From Gossypium raimondii (Eukaryota; Streptophyta; Magnoliopsida; Malvales; Malvaceae), in NCBI RefSeq assembly GCF_025698545.1, contig NC_068570.1:60338690-60402689 (forward strand): a stretch of 64,000 nt of DNA. The letters are read 5' to 3'. Both the position numbers and the translations under genes were made by a program. The number at the start of each line of letters is the position of its first letter. Positions within the stretch are counted from its first letter, which is position 1. The notes under the pieces are model-generated. The model did no database searches, had not been told where the DNA came from, and was given only the letters and a program-made list of their open reading frames with translations. This document shows, in pieces, positions 26,091 to 37,951 of the stretch.

Positions 26091-26309
26091 GAGACCAGTA
26101 GGCTATCTGGACTGTTACATTAGAAAGAAAGACAGGCAAAAAAGTTTAAAGCATTACCTTAAGTGAGATAAAAGGGAAAGGAAAGAAGAGACTTTACTTT
26201 GGTCAGACTAAAGACTACAAACCTGAACCAACAGCACCCCAAACCCACACAGTTAGACACACCACACTCCAAAACAAAGATGAAAAAAAACAAAAAGACA
26301 AACGTTGAA

Positions 26310-26840
26310 GCGAAGATTCATACCTGAAATCAGTCTCTGATGAAGCAGGGGTTACAAAAATTGCAACAAAGAAACGGCAGAGAAATGAGCCCGCTGAAAT
26401 AGAAGTAAAAAAAAAAACATTGATCTGAAACCAAAATAGAAATGAAAAGGCAATGACAGACAAAGACAAAGTTCAAGATTCATACCTCAAAATCAGTCTC
26501 CGATGAAGGGGGATTTCAAAAACCACAAAAAACAGAGCGTAGCGTGTATGTGTGTTTGGGCATTTGGTTACCCAAAGCTAAAAAAATGAGAGGAAAAAAT
26601 TGAAAAGAGACTGAGAGAGAGAATCGGTAAAGAAATGGGAGGAGATATGGATTGAAGAGATATATTTGAGGATTTGTTATGAAAGCAAAAGAAATGAGGA
26701 AGAAAAAGAAAACAAAAGAGGGAGAACGAATGAGAGAGAGAGAAACGGCTAATAGGCATAAAATGAAGAGATAATTTACTCAGACATAATGAAGGAAACA
26801 ATAAATGAAAAGCGTCTGTCACTTTTTTTTCGGTTTTTCA
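26310..26840 (-). repeat. Two adjacent leader modules (minus strand)
   Basis: Two copies of the leader donor region lie 160-170 bases apart. On the minus strand, both read approximately GAGACTGATTT followed by AG|GTATGAATC (near 26322 and 26487), each preceded by TTCATC. Before them is a CT-rich stretch with repeated CTCTCT (26600-26800), as in a plant 5' UTR. The segment near 26238-26280 matches 50640-50670 inverted. Confidence 0.75.
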
Positions 26841-26954
26841 GGCTTTTTTTTTCTTTGGCCCTGTTTCGTTTTTGGGTCTGTCTTTTAGTCCAGTTGATTT
26901 TATGTTTGTATTTTAATAATAGCTTGATACTTTTCTTCAAAAAAAAAAAAACCC

Positions 26955-27035
26955 TAAACTAAGCCGGAATATGCTAAGAATGGGATATACCCAAGAATGC
27001 TAAGAATGGGATATGCCCAATGCCGGAATAATTGT
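26955..27035 (-). repeat. GGATATCC-like minisatellite cluster 2, degenerate
   Basis: Two copies of GCTAAGAATGGGATATNCCCAA lie side by side with flanking CCGGAATA motifs. The cluster lies just upstream, in minus-strand sense, of the leader modules at 26310-26840, as in other units. Confidence 0.7.
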
Positions 27036-27253
27036 ATGACTATAGTTATTGTATGTTATATTATTTTATTTTTGAGTATTCGGATTATAGAAATACTACT
27101 GAGTTTATACCCAGCGTACGGTTTGTTTTCCGTGCATAGGTTAGGTTAAAGTCAAATGGCCAATTAAGCATCCATCAACAATCTCGAACTCAAAACGTGA
27201 TGATGTATATTTCTTTTTGTGTCGGCATGTACCTAGGATGTCTTATGCTTATC

Positions 27254-28730
27254 CTTTTGGGAAGTGAATGTAAATGATGTTATAAGATGATATTGATTAC
27301 TTATATACATGATTATACGTGTTAAGTTGAGGTTTAATATAGAATGTTTAAGTTGATGCATAAGATAGGCAAATTTGGGTTGAAATTGGTATGAATTTAG
27401 AATTGGCTTAAATGGTGTTTTATTTGATTGTTTTGATAATATATGTGAAGTACCTATGAGGGTACGTTGGTTAGGCAACTAGGATGATTGTTATGAGGGT
27501 ACCTTCTTAAATCGATTCATGAGCACTGTGGAAATAATCTCGTACATCATAATGCAAAGGCTAATCGGGCGAAATTGTGACATGTGCTTTGGATTTGCAA
27601 CTTTGTGAATGAGGACAATATTCATACTATTTATCTTAGAGAGGGAATTTTCCCCCGAAGCACCCGTAAAAAATAATCTGTAATGTAGGTCCAAAATGTG
27701 CCGATACTTCTGAAAATCGTCCTTTCTGGGAGCCTCCAGAGGAAGCATCCTTGTTATGGTTGACTGAACCTCTTGAATAGTAAACTCAGGCATCAAGTCC
27801 TTATTCTTTTTGCGGGGTGATACAGAAGTCAGTCCTCTGCCCCTAATATATGAGATAAGTCACCTTGATTGGAAGAGGAGAACAAATCAACAAAATACTG
27901 TTTAACCACCCCAGACATTGCCTTAAGTGTAATAAAAGTAATGTCAGTCTTATCAACCAAACCAGTAACGGTATTCACACGCTTTCTATAAAGTGGCATA
28001 TTTATGGAAGAATACGGTATTACGGTCACCATGTTTCAACCAATTCAACCAAGCCATCTAGTACCAGAACAACTCCTCATTATCAACCTCCAAGTTAAGA
28101 GCCAACTTAATATTAGTAATCTCCACTAAAACATCATTTGAAGGTGCTTCTTAATTTAACTACACTAACGAATCTATTGCACTTTGAACAAAACTATTTA
28201 GTTGCCTAGTTAACAGTTTAATCTATGTAGACAAACCAACGCCTAAAGCTTGAAGCCGAGAAGGGACCAACCCATTACATGTCGTCCAAACTTTCTAAAT
28301 TTTATCTTCACATGTATGCTAAAAAACCCATCGGGATTTAAAACGAAACAAATTAGCAAAGGATTTTCTGGAATTCCCAAACATTGGATTGTAAAGAGCG
28401 AAAACAAGTAGACAATGATCAAAAATCGAATGGGGGGCATGGAGAACCTAATAATTAGGAAAGTGGTCCCTTCAAGAAGCATTAGTGACATATCGGTCTA
28501 AACGATCCCTGATATTAGTACCTGACAAATGGCCTCTCTCCCAAGTGAACCATTGTTTAGAGAAACCCAAATAATGTAAATCACAATCCGCAAGCGCTAA
28601 CCTAAAGTCTTTCATCTGATGCTCCCATCGAACATGACTCCTTTTCACAAGAGAATACAATCTCATTAAAGTCACCTACTACCAACCATGGCATGTCATA
28701 TCACGTCCCAGATAGCGAAACAAATCCCAC
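27254..28730 (-). mobile_element. Copy B of the LINE/LTR block, inverted
   Basis: This is the reverse complement of 17340-18836 with minor differences, including the loss of about 15 bases in the reverse-transcriptase segment (near 27710). The same endonuclease and reverse-transcriptase pieces are present (FRPISLC, WFTWERG, RLALADCDLHYLGF), but the PWLVVGDFNEI segment is altered at its start and the 17131-17339 part is absent. Both copies end at the same LTR-like boundary, so they come from one duplication event and are not independent retrotranspositions. Confidence 0.9.
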
Positions 28731-29200
28731 GATGCCTGTGTAAAGTCAGAGGAGGGTGCATTTTTCCAGCAGAATATATTCAACGATCTGTATTATGAAA
28801 TTTAAACAAGCAACAGATTTCAAATGAACCTATTAATAAATTTGCAGAAACCTCAGGGTGTGAGATGGCGGCGACGAACTTGCCGCTTGCAAGTCACAAG
28901 AATCGACTACTGATTACCTTTGCTTGCAGCCGCATGACCGACCACTGATTGCACCGCTGCTTGCGAGCCGTCTGAATCGATTGTCGATTGCAAGGGTTGA
29001 GTTGAGCGACGGAAAGAGGCTGTGAGGGATGGGTTGTAGCGGCTGCCGACTGAGAATCTAGTGGAGAGAGTGAGTTCTGCCTGAATGGCACCGGTTGAGG
29101 TGAGAGATAAGATGACTCGAAGGTGAAGGGTGATCTGTCTAGGAGGTGGATGAGGGACCGACTATCTAAGGGTGTTTCCGTTTTAGGAATTTAAGGATTA
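28731..29200. other. GC-richer segment of unknown origin beside LINE copy B
   Basis: This is markedly more GC-rich than its neighbours, with many CG dinucleotides (GCGGCGACG, GCCGCATGACC, CGGCTGCCGACTG). On the minus strand a short frame at 28894-29091 (MPFRQNSLSPLDSQSAAA) leads to a possible donor (CAAAG|GTAATC) near 28918. It could be the 5' part of the LINE or a captured first exon of another gene. No family recognised. Confidence 0.35.
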
Positions 29201-29800
29201 GGAATAGGCTTAATTTGATGATTCAATTTGTTACAATTAAATATTTTAATTATTTCCCATTAATGATCAGAAAGCTAAATTGTGTCTTTTTTTTTGCCTA
29301 ATAAAAATTTTAGCTCTATAATATTTATAGATTCTATCAATTTAATCCTAAATCTAAAAATTCAACAAATTTATCCTTTAATGTTTACAAAATTTATCAT
29401 TTTAGTTTAAATTCTAAATTCAATAATTTAACTCTCAACTTTACAAAATTTTCCAATTTAATTCTATTTCTAAAAATTTAAAAATTTAATTTTTATTTAA
29501 ATATTCATTCACATACCTCTAAAACCCACTAAACAAAAAGAATATTTAACACCATTCGTCTGTGCTCATATGAACTAATGTCACCTTCGTGATGATGATA
29601 AAAAAATTAAGTTGACATAAATCCAACTAATTGTCATAATTTAAATTAATATAATATTATTCAATTAAATTTCTCTCAAAATTAACAGTTTTAAACTATT
29701 ACTCAATAATTATTTTGAATTTTTTATTTTAAAATATATAGAGACCTAATATTCGAGTAGAGAAAATAATATAATGTGAAATTTTGATAGAATGAAAAAC
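29201..29800. other. AT-rich degenerate repeat DNA
   Basis: Repeated phrases of the type TTTAATCCTAAATCTAAAAATT and CAATTTAATTCTATTTC run through this stretch, typical of worn retroelement sequence in plants. There is no coding signal. Confidence 0.5.
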
Positions 29801-29804
29801 CTTA

Positions 29805-30395
29805 AAAAGCTTTTTTTCGCCTTGAAAAGGCTGAGAGAAGAAAAAACAAGAGAGAAGGAAAATATTTGTAAAAAAGGGAAAAAGAGTAGCTAAAAAAGGA
29901 GAAAGGAACGTTAGAAATAAAGGAAAAATAGGACAGAATATGGGAATAAGCTAGTCATTTATTGCCAACTGGTTAGTTTAATTTATTGTAATATTTATGA
30001 AAAAATTGAAAAGACCAATACAATTTCAGATTTTTTGCTTCCCATTAAGTAATTGACAAACTTTTTTTATTGTTGATTTCTAAAACTGAAAACCAAAAGC
30101 CATAAAATAAACCAAAAAATACAAGTGCAAAAGCATAGTTCTTAAAAGGGTGAACGGAAAAGACAATGTTGGAGAAAAGAGGTAAAATACCTGATGAACC
30201 AAGGGAGTCCAAAAATCCCAAAAACAGAAACGGTAGAGAGAATCACAATATAGTGTCTTTGAATTCTTCCGGGCATAAAAAATATAAGAGGTAAAATTTG
30301 AAATGAGACAGGCATAATAAAGGAGAGAATAAAAGGGAAAGAAATGTTAGAAAAAAAGGAAAATGAGGAGAGAATAAACAATGCCACAGGAACTA
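29805..30395 (-). repeat. Leader-containing module, inverted relative to 59640-60230
   Basis: Read on the minus strand it matches 59640-60230 in order: the GTCTCATTTCAAATTTTACCTC phrase, the leader ending in CTTCATCAG|GTAT (near 30191), a GCTTATGGTTTTCAG-like phrase, CCAACTGG(T)TAGTT and the CT-rich block before CTTTTC. It is the best-defined inverted pair that does not fit the main symmetry axis. Confidence 0.8.
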
Positions 30396-30591
30396 AACAG
30401 AAACCCGAAAACCATGACCATTATAACAGCCAAAAAAAAAAAAGAGGTCAACTATCACAAGTCACAAAAAACCAATAGCCACATAGGCCCATTGAAAATT
30501 AAATTCGATCCAAAGAAAATTTACTTTAATTTTAACAATTTAGAAAACAACAATCAAATAAAACAAACGCATCAATGTTACTGCAAACAAA

Positions 30592-31867
30592 ACCATGAGA
30601 TTGTAGAGAGATACCTTGGGTTGATATGAATGGCCGACGTCCACAAAAGAGAAACCTTCGTTTTCTACATAATTAACAATACCAAAGCGAAAGAAGAGTA
30701 ATTTGGATTTTTTGAAAAATAAATCAGTAATACGATTCAAATATGAAACTTTGAAAGAAAACTCTCATCGTAAGATCAAAAAAGGCAAATATACTGCGTT
30801 CTTCATAAGAAAGAAAACAACACCTAGTTAACATCTTCTAATGCAACACAATAAACACTTGTAACTACTTTGTAATATAAAACAACATTTTCAGTTAAAT
30901 TGCATCCCTAATTCCATCCAGGCCAAGCATTTAGATATTACCCGAATATTTCAATCAAAATCCAATTCCAAATCATATAAGCAACAGCACACAAACAGTT
31001 CCAACTAAGTTCGTCGATGACCTCCACTCAACTATTTTAAAGAAAACCTAACCCGATCCTTACTGATGAGTGAAAGCACCTAGCAGTGTGAAAAGAAAAC
31101 CAAAGATTAATATGCACCACCTTAGCACCAGATAAAATGCAAGAATTTTCACTCCAAGTATGACAATGTTCTTCTAGTTAAAATTGATGTTAATTGATCC
31201 CAAAGTCTCTTACGTTCTATTCTATTTGAAAACACACAACAACGCCATACAAACTGTATTTTTCCTTTAAAAAAGAAAATCAAACAACACTTGTATAAGG
31301 AAAATGGCCTTAAATATATATTAACTGTAGATTAAATGAAAACAGCCAAGTGTTCAAGTAATTGGAAACAGCTATTCCCTGACCTTAAATATATATAAAC
31401 TGTAGATTAAAGATATTAACCTCATATAACACTCAAGATTAAACTTACCAGTAAACAGAGAGTGGGCTTTCCCTAACATACCTATATCTTGACAGTTCAG
31501 AAAATTAGAGCATAACTTTTTCACATTGTCCTAATCAAATTTCCACATCAACTATTAATAATTCGGAAAATTTTGAATTAAACCCAAGGCACCACAAGAA
31601 GGTTATTCAAAGAATCAAATTCATGCAAACTAATATGATATAAACCGAAGTCATTAACCAATGGCTTAAAAAGGAAAGTGGGCTCAATTTGTTAGTTTCT
31701 ATCTCACAAACACAAACACTCTAACTAAAAACAAGGCAAGAAAGATACTAACTAAAAACAGTTATATATGGACAGGAAGACTACTACTTATCCCAAGGAC
31801 AGATCGATTAAACTAATTATTGTAGAGTTTCACAGGGAATTATTTAATTAAAGTCATTCATATGCGA
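30592..31867 (-). repeat. Left arm of a 1.3-kb inverted repeat
   Basis: The reverse complement of this segment runs collinearly with 47595-48866 for about 1.27 kb. It includes the unknown exon, the CTTTCACTCATCAGTAAGGATCGG phrase and the TAATTAGTTTAATCGATCTGTCC phrase. By eye the copies differ at a few percent of positions. Confidence 0.9.
30615..30740 (-). pseudogene. Unknown exon-like segment, left copy
   Basis: On the minus strand an open frame with FRFGIVNYVENEGFSFVD and VGHSYQPK ends at a good donor, CCCAAG|GTATCTCT (exon edge 30615). The same segment, almost unchanged, is at 48719-48843 on the plus strand. Conservation of the frame in both copies suggests a captured coding exon. I do not recognise the protein. 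Confidence 0.5.
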
Positions 31868-32536
31868 AGATAGGAAAAATATGCCTGTACATACATGGAA
31901 AAGCATATGAGAACTATATGCATTTTCAATTACTAAAATTTCTGTAGTTTAAATTTGAAAATAACTGTACAAGGTCAAAAATGAAGCAAGCACTAGCATT
32001 TGCAACCTAATATTTCATTTTCGTTAGCAAATAAAAGGGATAAAAAAACACCCTTTTGTTTAGTCGAGCATGAAAAATCAAATGAGCAGAAAAACAATGT
32101 CGATTCATCACCAAATTATGGAGTGGTAGAATATGACAGTAATGAGAATGCTCAAATCGCCTTGAATAATGGAATGTAACTATTTGTTCAATTATTAATT
32201 AATAAAAAACGCAAGGGGCGACTGACAAAGTACCTGTGCGTTAATCGCTTGTTCGTTTATATAGATTCGACCATGTATGTCCAAACCCTGAAAATAAAAT
32301 TGAAAAAATAAATAAATGAAACGCCTGGTAGAGCAGAAGAAAGGAGTTTGGTAATCGACGATTTGAGTTTGGATTTGGTCCTCAAAGCTTGGATTTGAGT
32401 TTGGTTTATGTACCGAAAACTATATCTGAGTTTCTGAAAGAAGTTTCGAAGATCAAAAATGGGTTTCAAAGGTTATCCAAGATTACGGATTATCTTCAAA
32501 GATTGGAAGATGAGATGAAGAAAATTGATGGATCAG

Positions 32537-32590
32537 TGTAAGGAGGAAGAAATACAGTGTAAAGAAATACAGTGTAAGGAAAGAAATAAA
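32537..32590. repeat. Short tandem repeat
   Basis: About three imperfect copies of GAAATACAGTGTAAG lie in a row, in otherwise unremarkable sequence between the left inverted-repeat arm and the next minisatellite cluster. Confidence 0.6.
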
Positions 32591-32694
32591 AGTTAACATA
32601 CCTTTGAAATTCAAAGGTAGAAGACGTAGAACGGTAGAAGCACTGCTCTAACCTCTGATTCTGGAATTGGGTGGAGCCGTAATACAGCAATTTC

Positions 32695-32900
32695 CGGAAG
32701 CTGAAATAGAGGAGATACCCTATTGAAGTACTCCGGTTTTGGTATATCCTATTTCAGGAAAATTTGAGTTTGGGGTCTATGGGTTTGGGCTTGGGACTTG
32801 GGCTTAAGTTTAGGGTTTAAAGTTTATAGTTGGGCTGGCATTTTTGGGCTTTTGTTTTAGTGTTTGGGGCTGTAGACCGCTTAAATTTTCGATTACTTAG
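32695..32900 (+). repeat. Degenerate minisatellite cluster 3 with G/T-rich tail
   Basis: A weak GATACCC/TATATCC cluster is followed by a G/T-rich run containing GGGCTTGGGACTTGGGCTTA and GTTTAGGGTTTAAAG. The same order, minisatellite then G/T-rich tail, occurs at 49745-50110 and at 62245-62600, where the tail becomes the telomere-like tract. Confidence 0.65.
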
Positions 32901-33044
32901 TTATTGAGCTTAGGTTATATCCCATGTATTGGACTAGTTTTGGGCCTTCATTTAATTAGTCTGATGGGCTCTTTTTATTATTATTTCGTTCTCTTGCGTT
33001 CGGTTTTATTCATTTATATGTACATTGGTTATTTTAATCTCCAG

Positions 33045-34728
33045 TCCGATATTTTTTCACAAAATTAAAATAAAATTCAAACCGTTTTCAAAATAAATAA
33101 TATAAAAACTCTTTCTTCATTCATCTCTCTCACCTTCGGTTCTCCCTTTGTTCTCTTCCCTTTCCCCCTTTTTTCTACTAATTTTCTTTTTCTCTCCTCC
33201 TTCTTTATTGTCCTTTCTAACAAACCGCTGCCGCTGCCTCCACACACTTTCCAGCGTCTTACCTCCGATCAGGCGAGCTTCCTTCCCATCATTCGAAATT
33301 TAAATCCTCAAATATATCTATCCAATCCGTTGCTCCCCATTTCTTCGGTGATTCTCTCTCACTCTCGGTCTCTTTTCAACGTTTTCCTGTCATTCTTTTT
33401 TAGCTTTGGGTATCCACAGGCCAAAAACACACACGCTATAGTAGGAAGAGAGTTTTCGTGAGAGAAACCCTAAGTTTTCTCTGGCGTTTCTGGTTTTTAT
33501 GATTTTTGAATTTCGCTGCTTAAACGGAAACTCATTTCAGGTATCAATTTCTTTTTTAGTTTCAGCTCCATGCTTTTTTACTTGTATTTCAGTGGGTTTT
33601 TCTTAGGGTTTTTGGTTTTCAGCTTTAGAAATCTCTATTTCGTTCCGTCTTTCAGATCTATAAATGTCGGTCTTGTTCTTCATTTTTGTTTGTTTATCGT
33701 AAACTATATGTTGTTCTTTATTTTTGGATTGTTTGTTCCCCTCTGTTTAATATTATAACTTTTGTGTTATTTTCTGTTTCTTTTAAATCGTTGCTTAGCA
33801 AAATACTAATTGCCTAAACAAAAAGCATCCGCATGTAAATTGTTTACTGCATCTGTGTTGGCTTGATTTTGGTTCTAGGAACCCGATGGGTGTTGTGTTG
33901 GCTTGATTTTGGTTCTAGGAACCCGGTGGGAGTTGTGACGCACGTAGAGTTTATTTGGTAGTTTTTCTGGATGGTAATAAAATGTCTTTTTAATTCGTTG
34001 TGAGTTGTGACATTCTGTTTCTTAGTTTTCTCAAAAAGTTTGTACTTTAGTTTTAAAAAAATTATAATAATCTAATTGGGATGCTTGTTGATATTGATAG
34101 GAATTGGAGAATTTCAACCGATTTGCTAATTGCAAAGGTTTTTGTCGATTTGGGTTTCATGATTATATACGGTGGAGATTGTCATGATTCGTATATGCAT
34201 ATATGTTTTCTTTTTCATACTGCTGGGTGTTTGCATTAGTCAGTAAGTGTTGGGTATATTTTCTTTAAAATAATTGGGATTGTTTGAGTTCTGTTGGGTA
34301 TGATTTGCAAATGGATTTTGATTGGAAGTTTTAGGTAGACCCATGGTATCTCTGTATATCTTCTGAATGGGAAGTTTTATGTGATTATTGATATATCCAT
34401 GTGGTGAAAATGCTCTGATTTTGGTTAAAGATAGAATTATATTCATCTGTGTTACCTAGCCTTACATGAAGGGAAATTTAGTTGTAATCTTTTAAGTAAA
34501 TAGGTTCCATGAGACTGATTAACGTAATTTTGATTTGCTTATTGGTTGATGGTTTTACGAGACTGGTAAAAAGATGTGTTGGATATATTCTCTAATGATG
34601 TCATAACCAATTTCTTGTTCATTTATTGTCTTAGTTGATTTCTCGATGCATGCTGGTTCTGAATAAATTTTTGTTCTTTTGATTTTTCTGTTTTGGGTTA
34701 GCTTATAGGATTTAAAGATTGTCTTATT
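33045..34728 (+). repeat. Direct repeat copy 1 (leader and following intron-like DNA)
   Basis: This is collinear with 35565-37141. Both start around GATATTTTTT...AAATTCAAACC, include the leader exon, and run through an intron-like stretch to GGATTTAAAGATTGTCTT. Copy 1 has a longer segment after the leader donor and is followed by a tandem duplication. A third partial copy of its interior is at 46783-47040, and a partial copy of its end is at 57420-57780. Confidence 0.92.
33105..33545 (+). promoter_or_regulatory. Leader module: CT-rich 5' UTR-like exon with splice donor
   Basis: The segment has the look of a plant transcription start region. CT-rich blocks (CATCTCTCTCACC, TTCTCTCTCACTCTCGG) are followed by an exon-like stretch with GGAAGAGAGTTTTCGTGAGAG and AAACCCTAAGTTTTCTC, ending in CTCATTTCAG|GTATCAATTTC. 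The donor is followed by pyrimidine-rich intron-like DNA. Very similar modules end near 36060, 43338, 45390, 54340, 59402, 59844, 60402 and 60847 on the plus strand and 20090, 26322, 26487 and 30191 on the minus strand. No translated frame is kept, so it acts, if at all, as a non-coding first exon. Confidence 0.6.
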
Positions 34729-35108
34729 CCAATCCACGAATATCCTTGTCATATCCATGTGGTGAAAATGCTCTGATTTTGGTTAAAGATAGAATTATAT
34801 TCATCTGTGTTACCTAGCCTTACATGAAGGGAAATTTAGTTGTAATCTTTTAAGTAAATAGGTTCCATGAGACTGATTAACGTAATTTTGATTTGCTTAT
34901 TGGTTGATGGTTTTACGAGACTGGTAAAAAGATGTGTTGGATATATTCTCTAATGATGTCATAACCAATTTCTTGTTCATTTATTGTCTTAGTTGATTTC
35001 TCGATGCATGCTGGTTCTGAATAAATTTTTGTTCTTTTGATTTTTCTGTTTTGGGTTAGCTTATAGGATTTAAAGATTGTCTTATTCCAATCCACGAATA
35101 TCCTTGTC
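34393..35108 (+). repeat. Perfect 358-bp tandem duplication
   Basis: Unit 34393-34750 is followed by unit 34751-35108 with no difference seen by eye. The unit spans from ATCCATGTGGTGAAAATGC to AATATCCTTGTCATATCC. It is unlike the neighbouring 33-37 kb direct repeats, which show visible divergence. Confidence 0.93.
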
Positions 35109-35355
35109 ATATCCTGTCTCGGAATAAGCTATTCTGGGGATATCCCCTTCATATCCCATCCCGATTCAGAATTTCCCCTGTCCGGTTTAGTTCTTTTAGT
35201 GTCCGGTTCAGATTTTTTATGCTGCAGGACCGGACTACCTGTCACACTTATTCCACGTAGGGATATCCCATTCCTTGTATATCCCGGTTTGGGGATATCC
35301 TAAAGAGGGATATCCCGGCCGGGTATATCCCATTCCAAGGATATCCCGGCGTTGG
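35085..35355 (+). repeat. GGATATCC minisatellite cluster 4
   Basis: At least ten GGATATCC or TATATCCC motifs lie in 270 bases, together with the companion block TCCGGTTCAGATTTTTTA and GGACCGGACTACCTG. It sits directly after the 358-bp tandem repeat, and the next leader begins about 250 bases downstream. Confidence 0.85.
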
Positions 35356-35564
35356 TTTAAGGTTATTTTTTGAAGGAAAATACTGGGCTATTATTAAAAT
35401 TCAAAAACACGAACCATCAGGACTAAAAGACCGACTCCAAAACGAAATGGGCCCAAAGCAAAACAAAAGCCTGGAAAAACAGGCCTAAATTTTTCTGGGT
35501 CTAAATACTATTTAAGAAAAGATTGTATCTTCAATCCATAAAGATTGAATATAACTTTTCCCAA

Positions 35565-37141
35565 GTACGATATTTTTTACAAAATGAAATAAAATTCAAA
35601 CCATTTTTAAAATAAATAATAAAAACTCTTTCTTCCTTCATCTCTCTCACGTTCGGTTCTCCCTTTCTTCTCTTCCCTTTTCCCCTTTCTTCTACTAATT
35701 TTCTTTTTCTCTCTTCCTCCTTTATTGTCCTTTCTAACAAACCGCTGCCGCTGCTTCCACACATTTTCCAGCGTCTTACCTCCGATCAGGCCAGCTTCCT
35801 TCCCATCATTCGAAACTTAAATCCTCAAATATATCTATCCAATCCATTATTTATCGTTTCTTCGGCGATTCTCTCTCACCCTAGGTCTCTTTTCAACGTT
35901 TTCCTGTCATTCTATTTTAGCCTTGGGTATCCACAGGCCAAAAAAACACACGCTATAGTAGGAAGAGAGTTTTCGTGAGAGAGAAACCCTATGTTTTCTC
36001 TGGCGTTTCTGGTTTTTGTGATTTTTGAAATTTGCTGCTTAAACGAAGACTCATTTCAGGTATCAATTTCTTTTTTAGTTTCAGCTTTCGAAATCTCTGT
36101 TTCGTTTCGTCTTTCAGATCTATAGATGTCGGTCTTGTTCTTCATTTTTGTTTGTTTATCGTATACTATATGTTGTTCTTTATTTTTGGATTGTTTGTTT
36201 CCCTCTGTTTAATATTATAGCTTTTGTGTTATTTTCTATTTCTTTTAAATCTTTGCTTAGCAAAATACTAATTGCCTAAACAAAAAGCATCCGTATGTAA
36301 CTTCCTTACTGCCACTGTGTTGGCTTGATTTTGGTTCTAGGAACCCAGCGGGAGTTGTGACGCATGTAGAGTTTATTTGGTAGTTTTTCTGGATGGTAAT
36401 AAAATGTCTTTTTAATTCATTGTGAGTTGTGACATTCTGTTTCTTAGTTTTCTCAAAAAGTCTGTACTTTAGTTTTAAAAAATAGTAATAATCTAATTGG
36501 GATGCTTGTTGATATTGATAAGAATTGGAGAATTTCAACCGATTTGCTAATTGCAGAGGTTTTTGTCGATTTGGGTTTCATGATTATATACGGTGGAGAT
36601 TGTCATGATTCGTGTATGCATATATATTTTCTTTTTCATACTGCTGGGTGCTTGCATTAGTCAGTAAGGGTTGGGTATATTTTCTTTAAAATACTTGGGC
36701 TTGTTTGTGTTCTGTTGGGTATGATTTGCAAATGGATTTTGATTGGAAGTTTTAGGTAGACCCATGGTATCTCTGTATATCAGCTGAATGGGAAGTTTTG
36801 TGTGATTATTGATATATCCATGTGGTGAAAGTACTCTGATTTTGGTTAAAGATAGAATTATATTCATCTGTGTTACCTAGCCTTACATGAAGGGAAATTG
36901 AGTTGTAATCTTTTAAGTAAATAGGTTCTATGAGACTGATTAACAGAATTTTAATTTGCTTATTGGTTGATGGTTTATGAGACTGATAAAAAGATGTGTT
37001 GGATATATTCTCTAATGATGTCATAACCAATTTCTTGTTCATTTATTGTCTTAGTTAATTTGATGCATGCTGGTTCTGAATAAATTTTTTTTCTTTTGAT
37101 TTTTCTGTTTTGGGTTAGCTTACAGGATTTAAAGATTGTCT
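35565..37141 (+). repeat. Direct repeat copy 2 (leader and intron-like DNA)
   Basis: This is the second copy of 33045-34728, a few percent diverged, with its own leader donor at about 36060 (ACTCATTTCAG|GTATCAATT). It leads without a further minisatellite into the small gene at 37334, so this leader could be the natural first exon of that gene. Confidence 0.9.
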
Positions 37142-37333
37142 TTGGTCAATCGTTTGATAATTATTACCTTATACAAGTGCTGTTTGATTTTCCTTTTTCA
37201 ATGTTGTCATAGTGTATAAATGTTGAGGGTTAAATATTTTAGAATTAAAAGCAAATTGACATGATATATATAGCAATTATAATATTATTTAATTAATATT
37301 ATACAATTAATATAAAATGAAATTAAAAGCAAG

Positions 37334-37951
37334 ATGTTTGGGAGTATGATTCGGTACTTTTCAACGAAACCCAAGCCGAAAATGAAGCCAATCGAGTTGA
37401 AAACGTCGCCAGAGCAAACGCAGACCATAAGCAGAGTCACCTTTGACATTCTCAAGGAGCATGGGCCCCTCACCATCGGTGATACTTGGGAACGAGTCAA
37501 GGTCAGTTGTTTAGTAGACTATAATCTGTATTCATTGTGTATCTATATTTGTTGTTTCCACATCTAATTAAGTCAAGCCCAAGAGTGAATTAAGGGCAGT
37601 GCAGTTTTATTGTTGCATAATTTTAGGATCTTGAATTCCATACGATATTGTTTTTTTCATGCTTTACTTGCCTGTGCTCGACATAATGGAGTAGAAATGT
37701 GTTTATGAGTTCAGGAGGTTGGACTGAGAGCACTTACAAGTAAGAGGCACATGAAGATCGTGCTGAGATGGATGAGAGGGAGACAAAACATTAGGCTAAT
37801 ATGCAACCATGTGGGGCCTCACAAACAATTTCTGTAAACAACTTGGTTCACTAAACCAAGCATCAGCCACACAAGAGCTGTCCATAATTCCTCAACTTCT
37901 ACAACTAGTTTTTCTGTCGATACTTCTAGTCCAAAGTCGTCTTCAGGTTAG
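37334..37951 (+). pseudogene. Small probable mitochondrial protein gene with premature stop
   Basis: Exon 1 is 37334-37501 and exon 2 is 37715-37951, with a GT-AG intron. The N-terminus MFGSMIRYFSTKPKPKMKP looks like a mitochondrial targeting peptide. The rest (EQTQTISRVTFDILKEHGP, SKRHMKIVLRWMRGRQ, LICNHVGPHKQFL) matches a conserved plant protein I remember only as uncharacterised, possibly linked to mitochondrial ribosomes. At 37835-37837 a TAA follows HKQFL. The same frame then continues open with TTWFTKPSISHTRAV up to the usual-looking stop at 37949-37951. The predicted product is 96 residues, not about 134. I recall tyrosine at the stop position in relatives. It may be a recently damaged copy or a truncated but expressed form. 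Confidence 0.75.

Noticed and set aside
34555-35110. Two identical minus-strand frames beginning near MTRIFVDWNK as duplicated genes
   Set aside because: They are duplicated only because they lie in the 358-bp tandem unit. There is no homology, splice support or conservation in the 36-kb copy.
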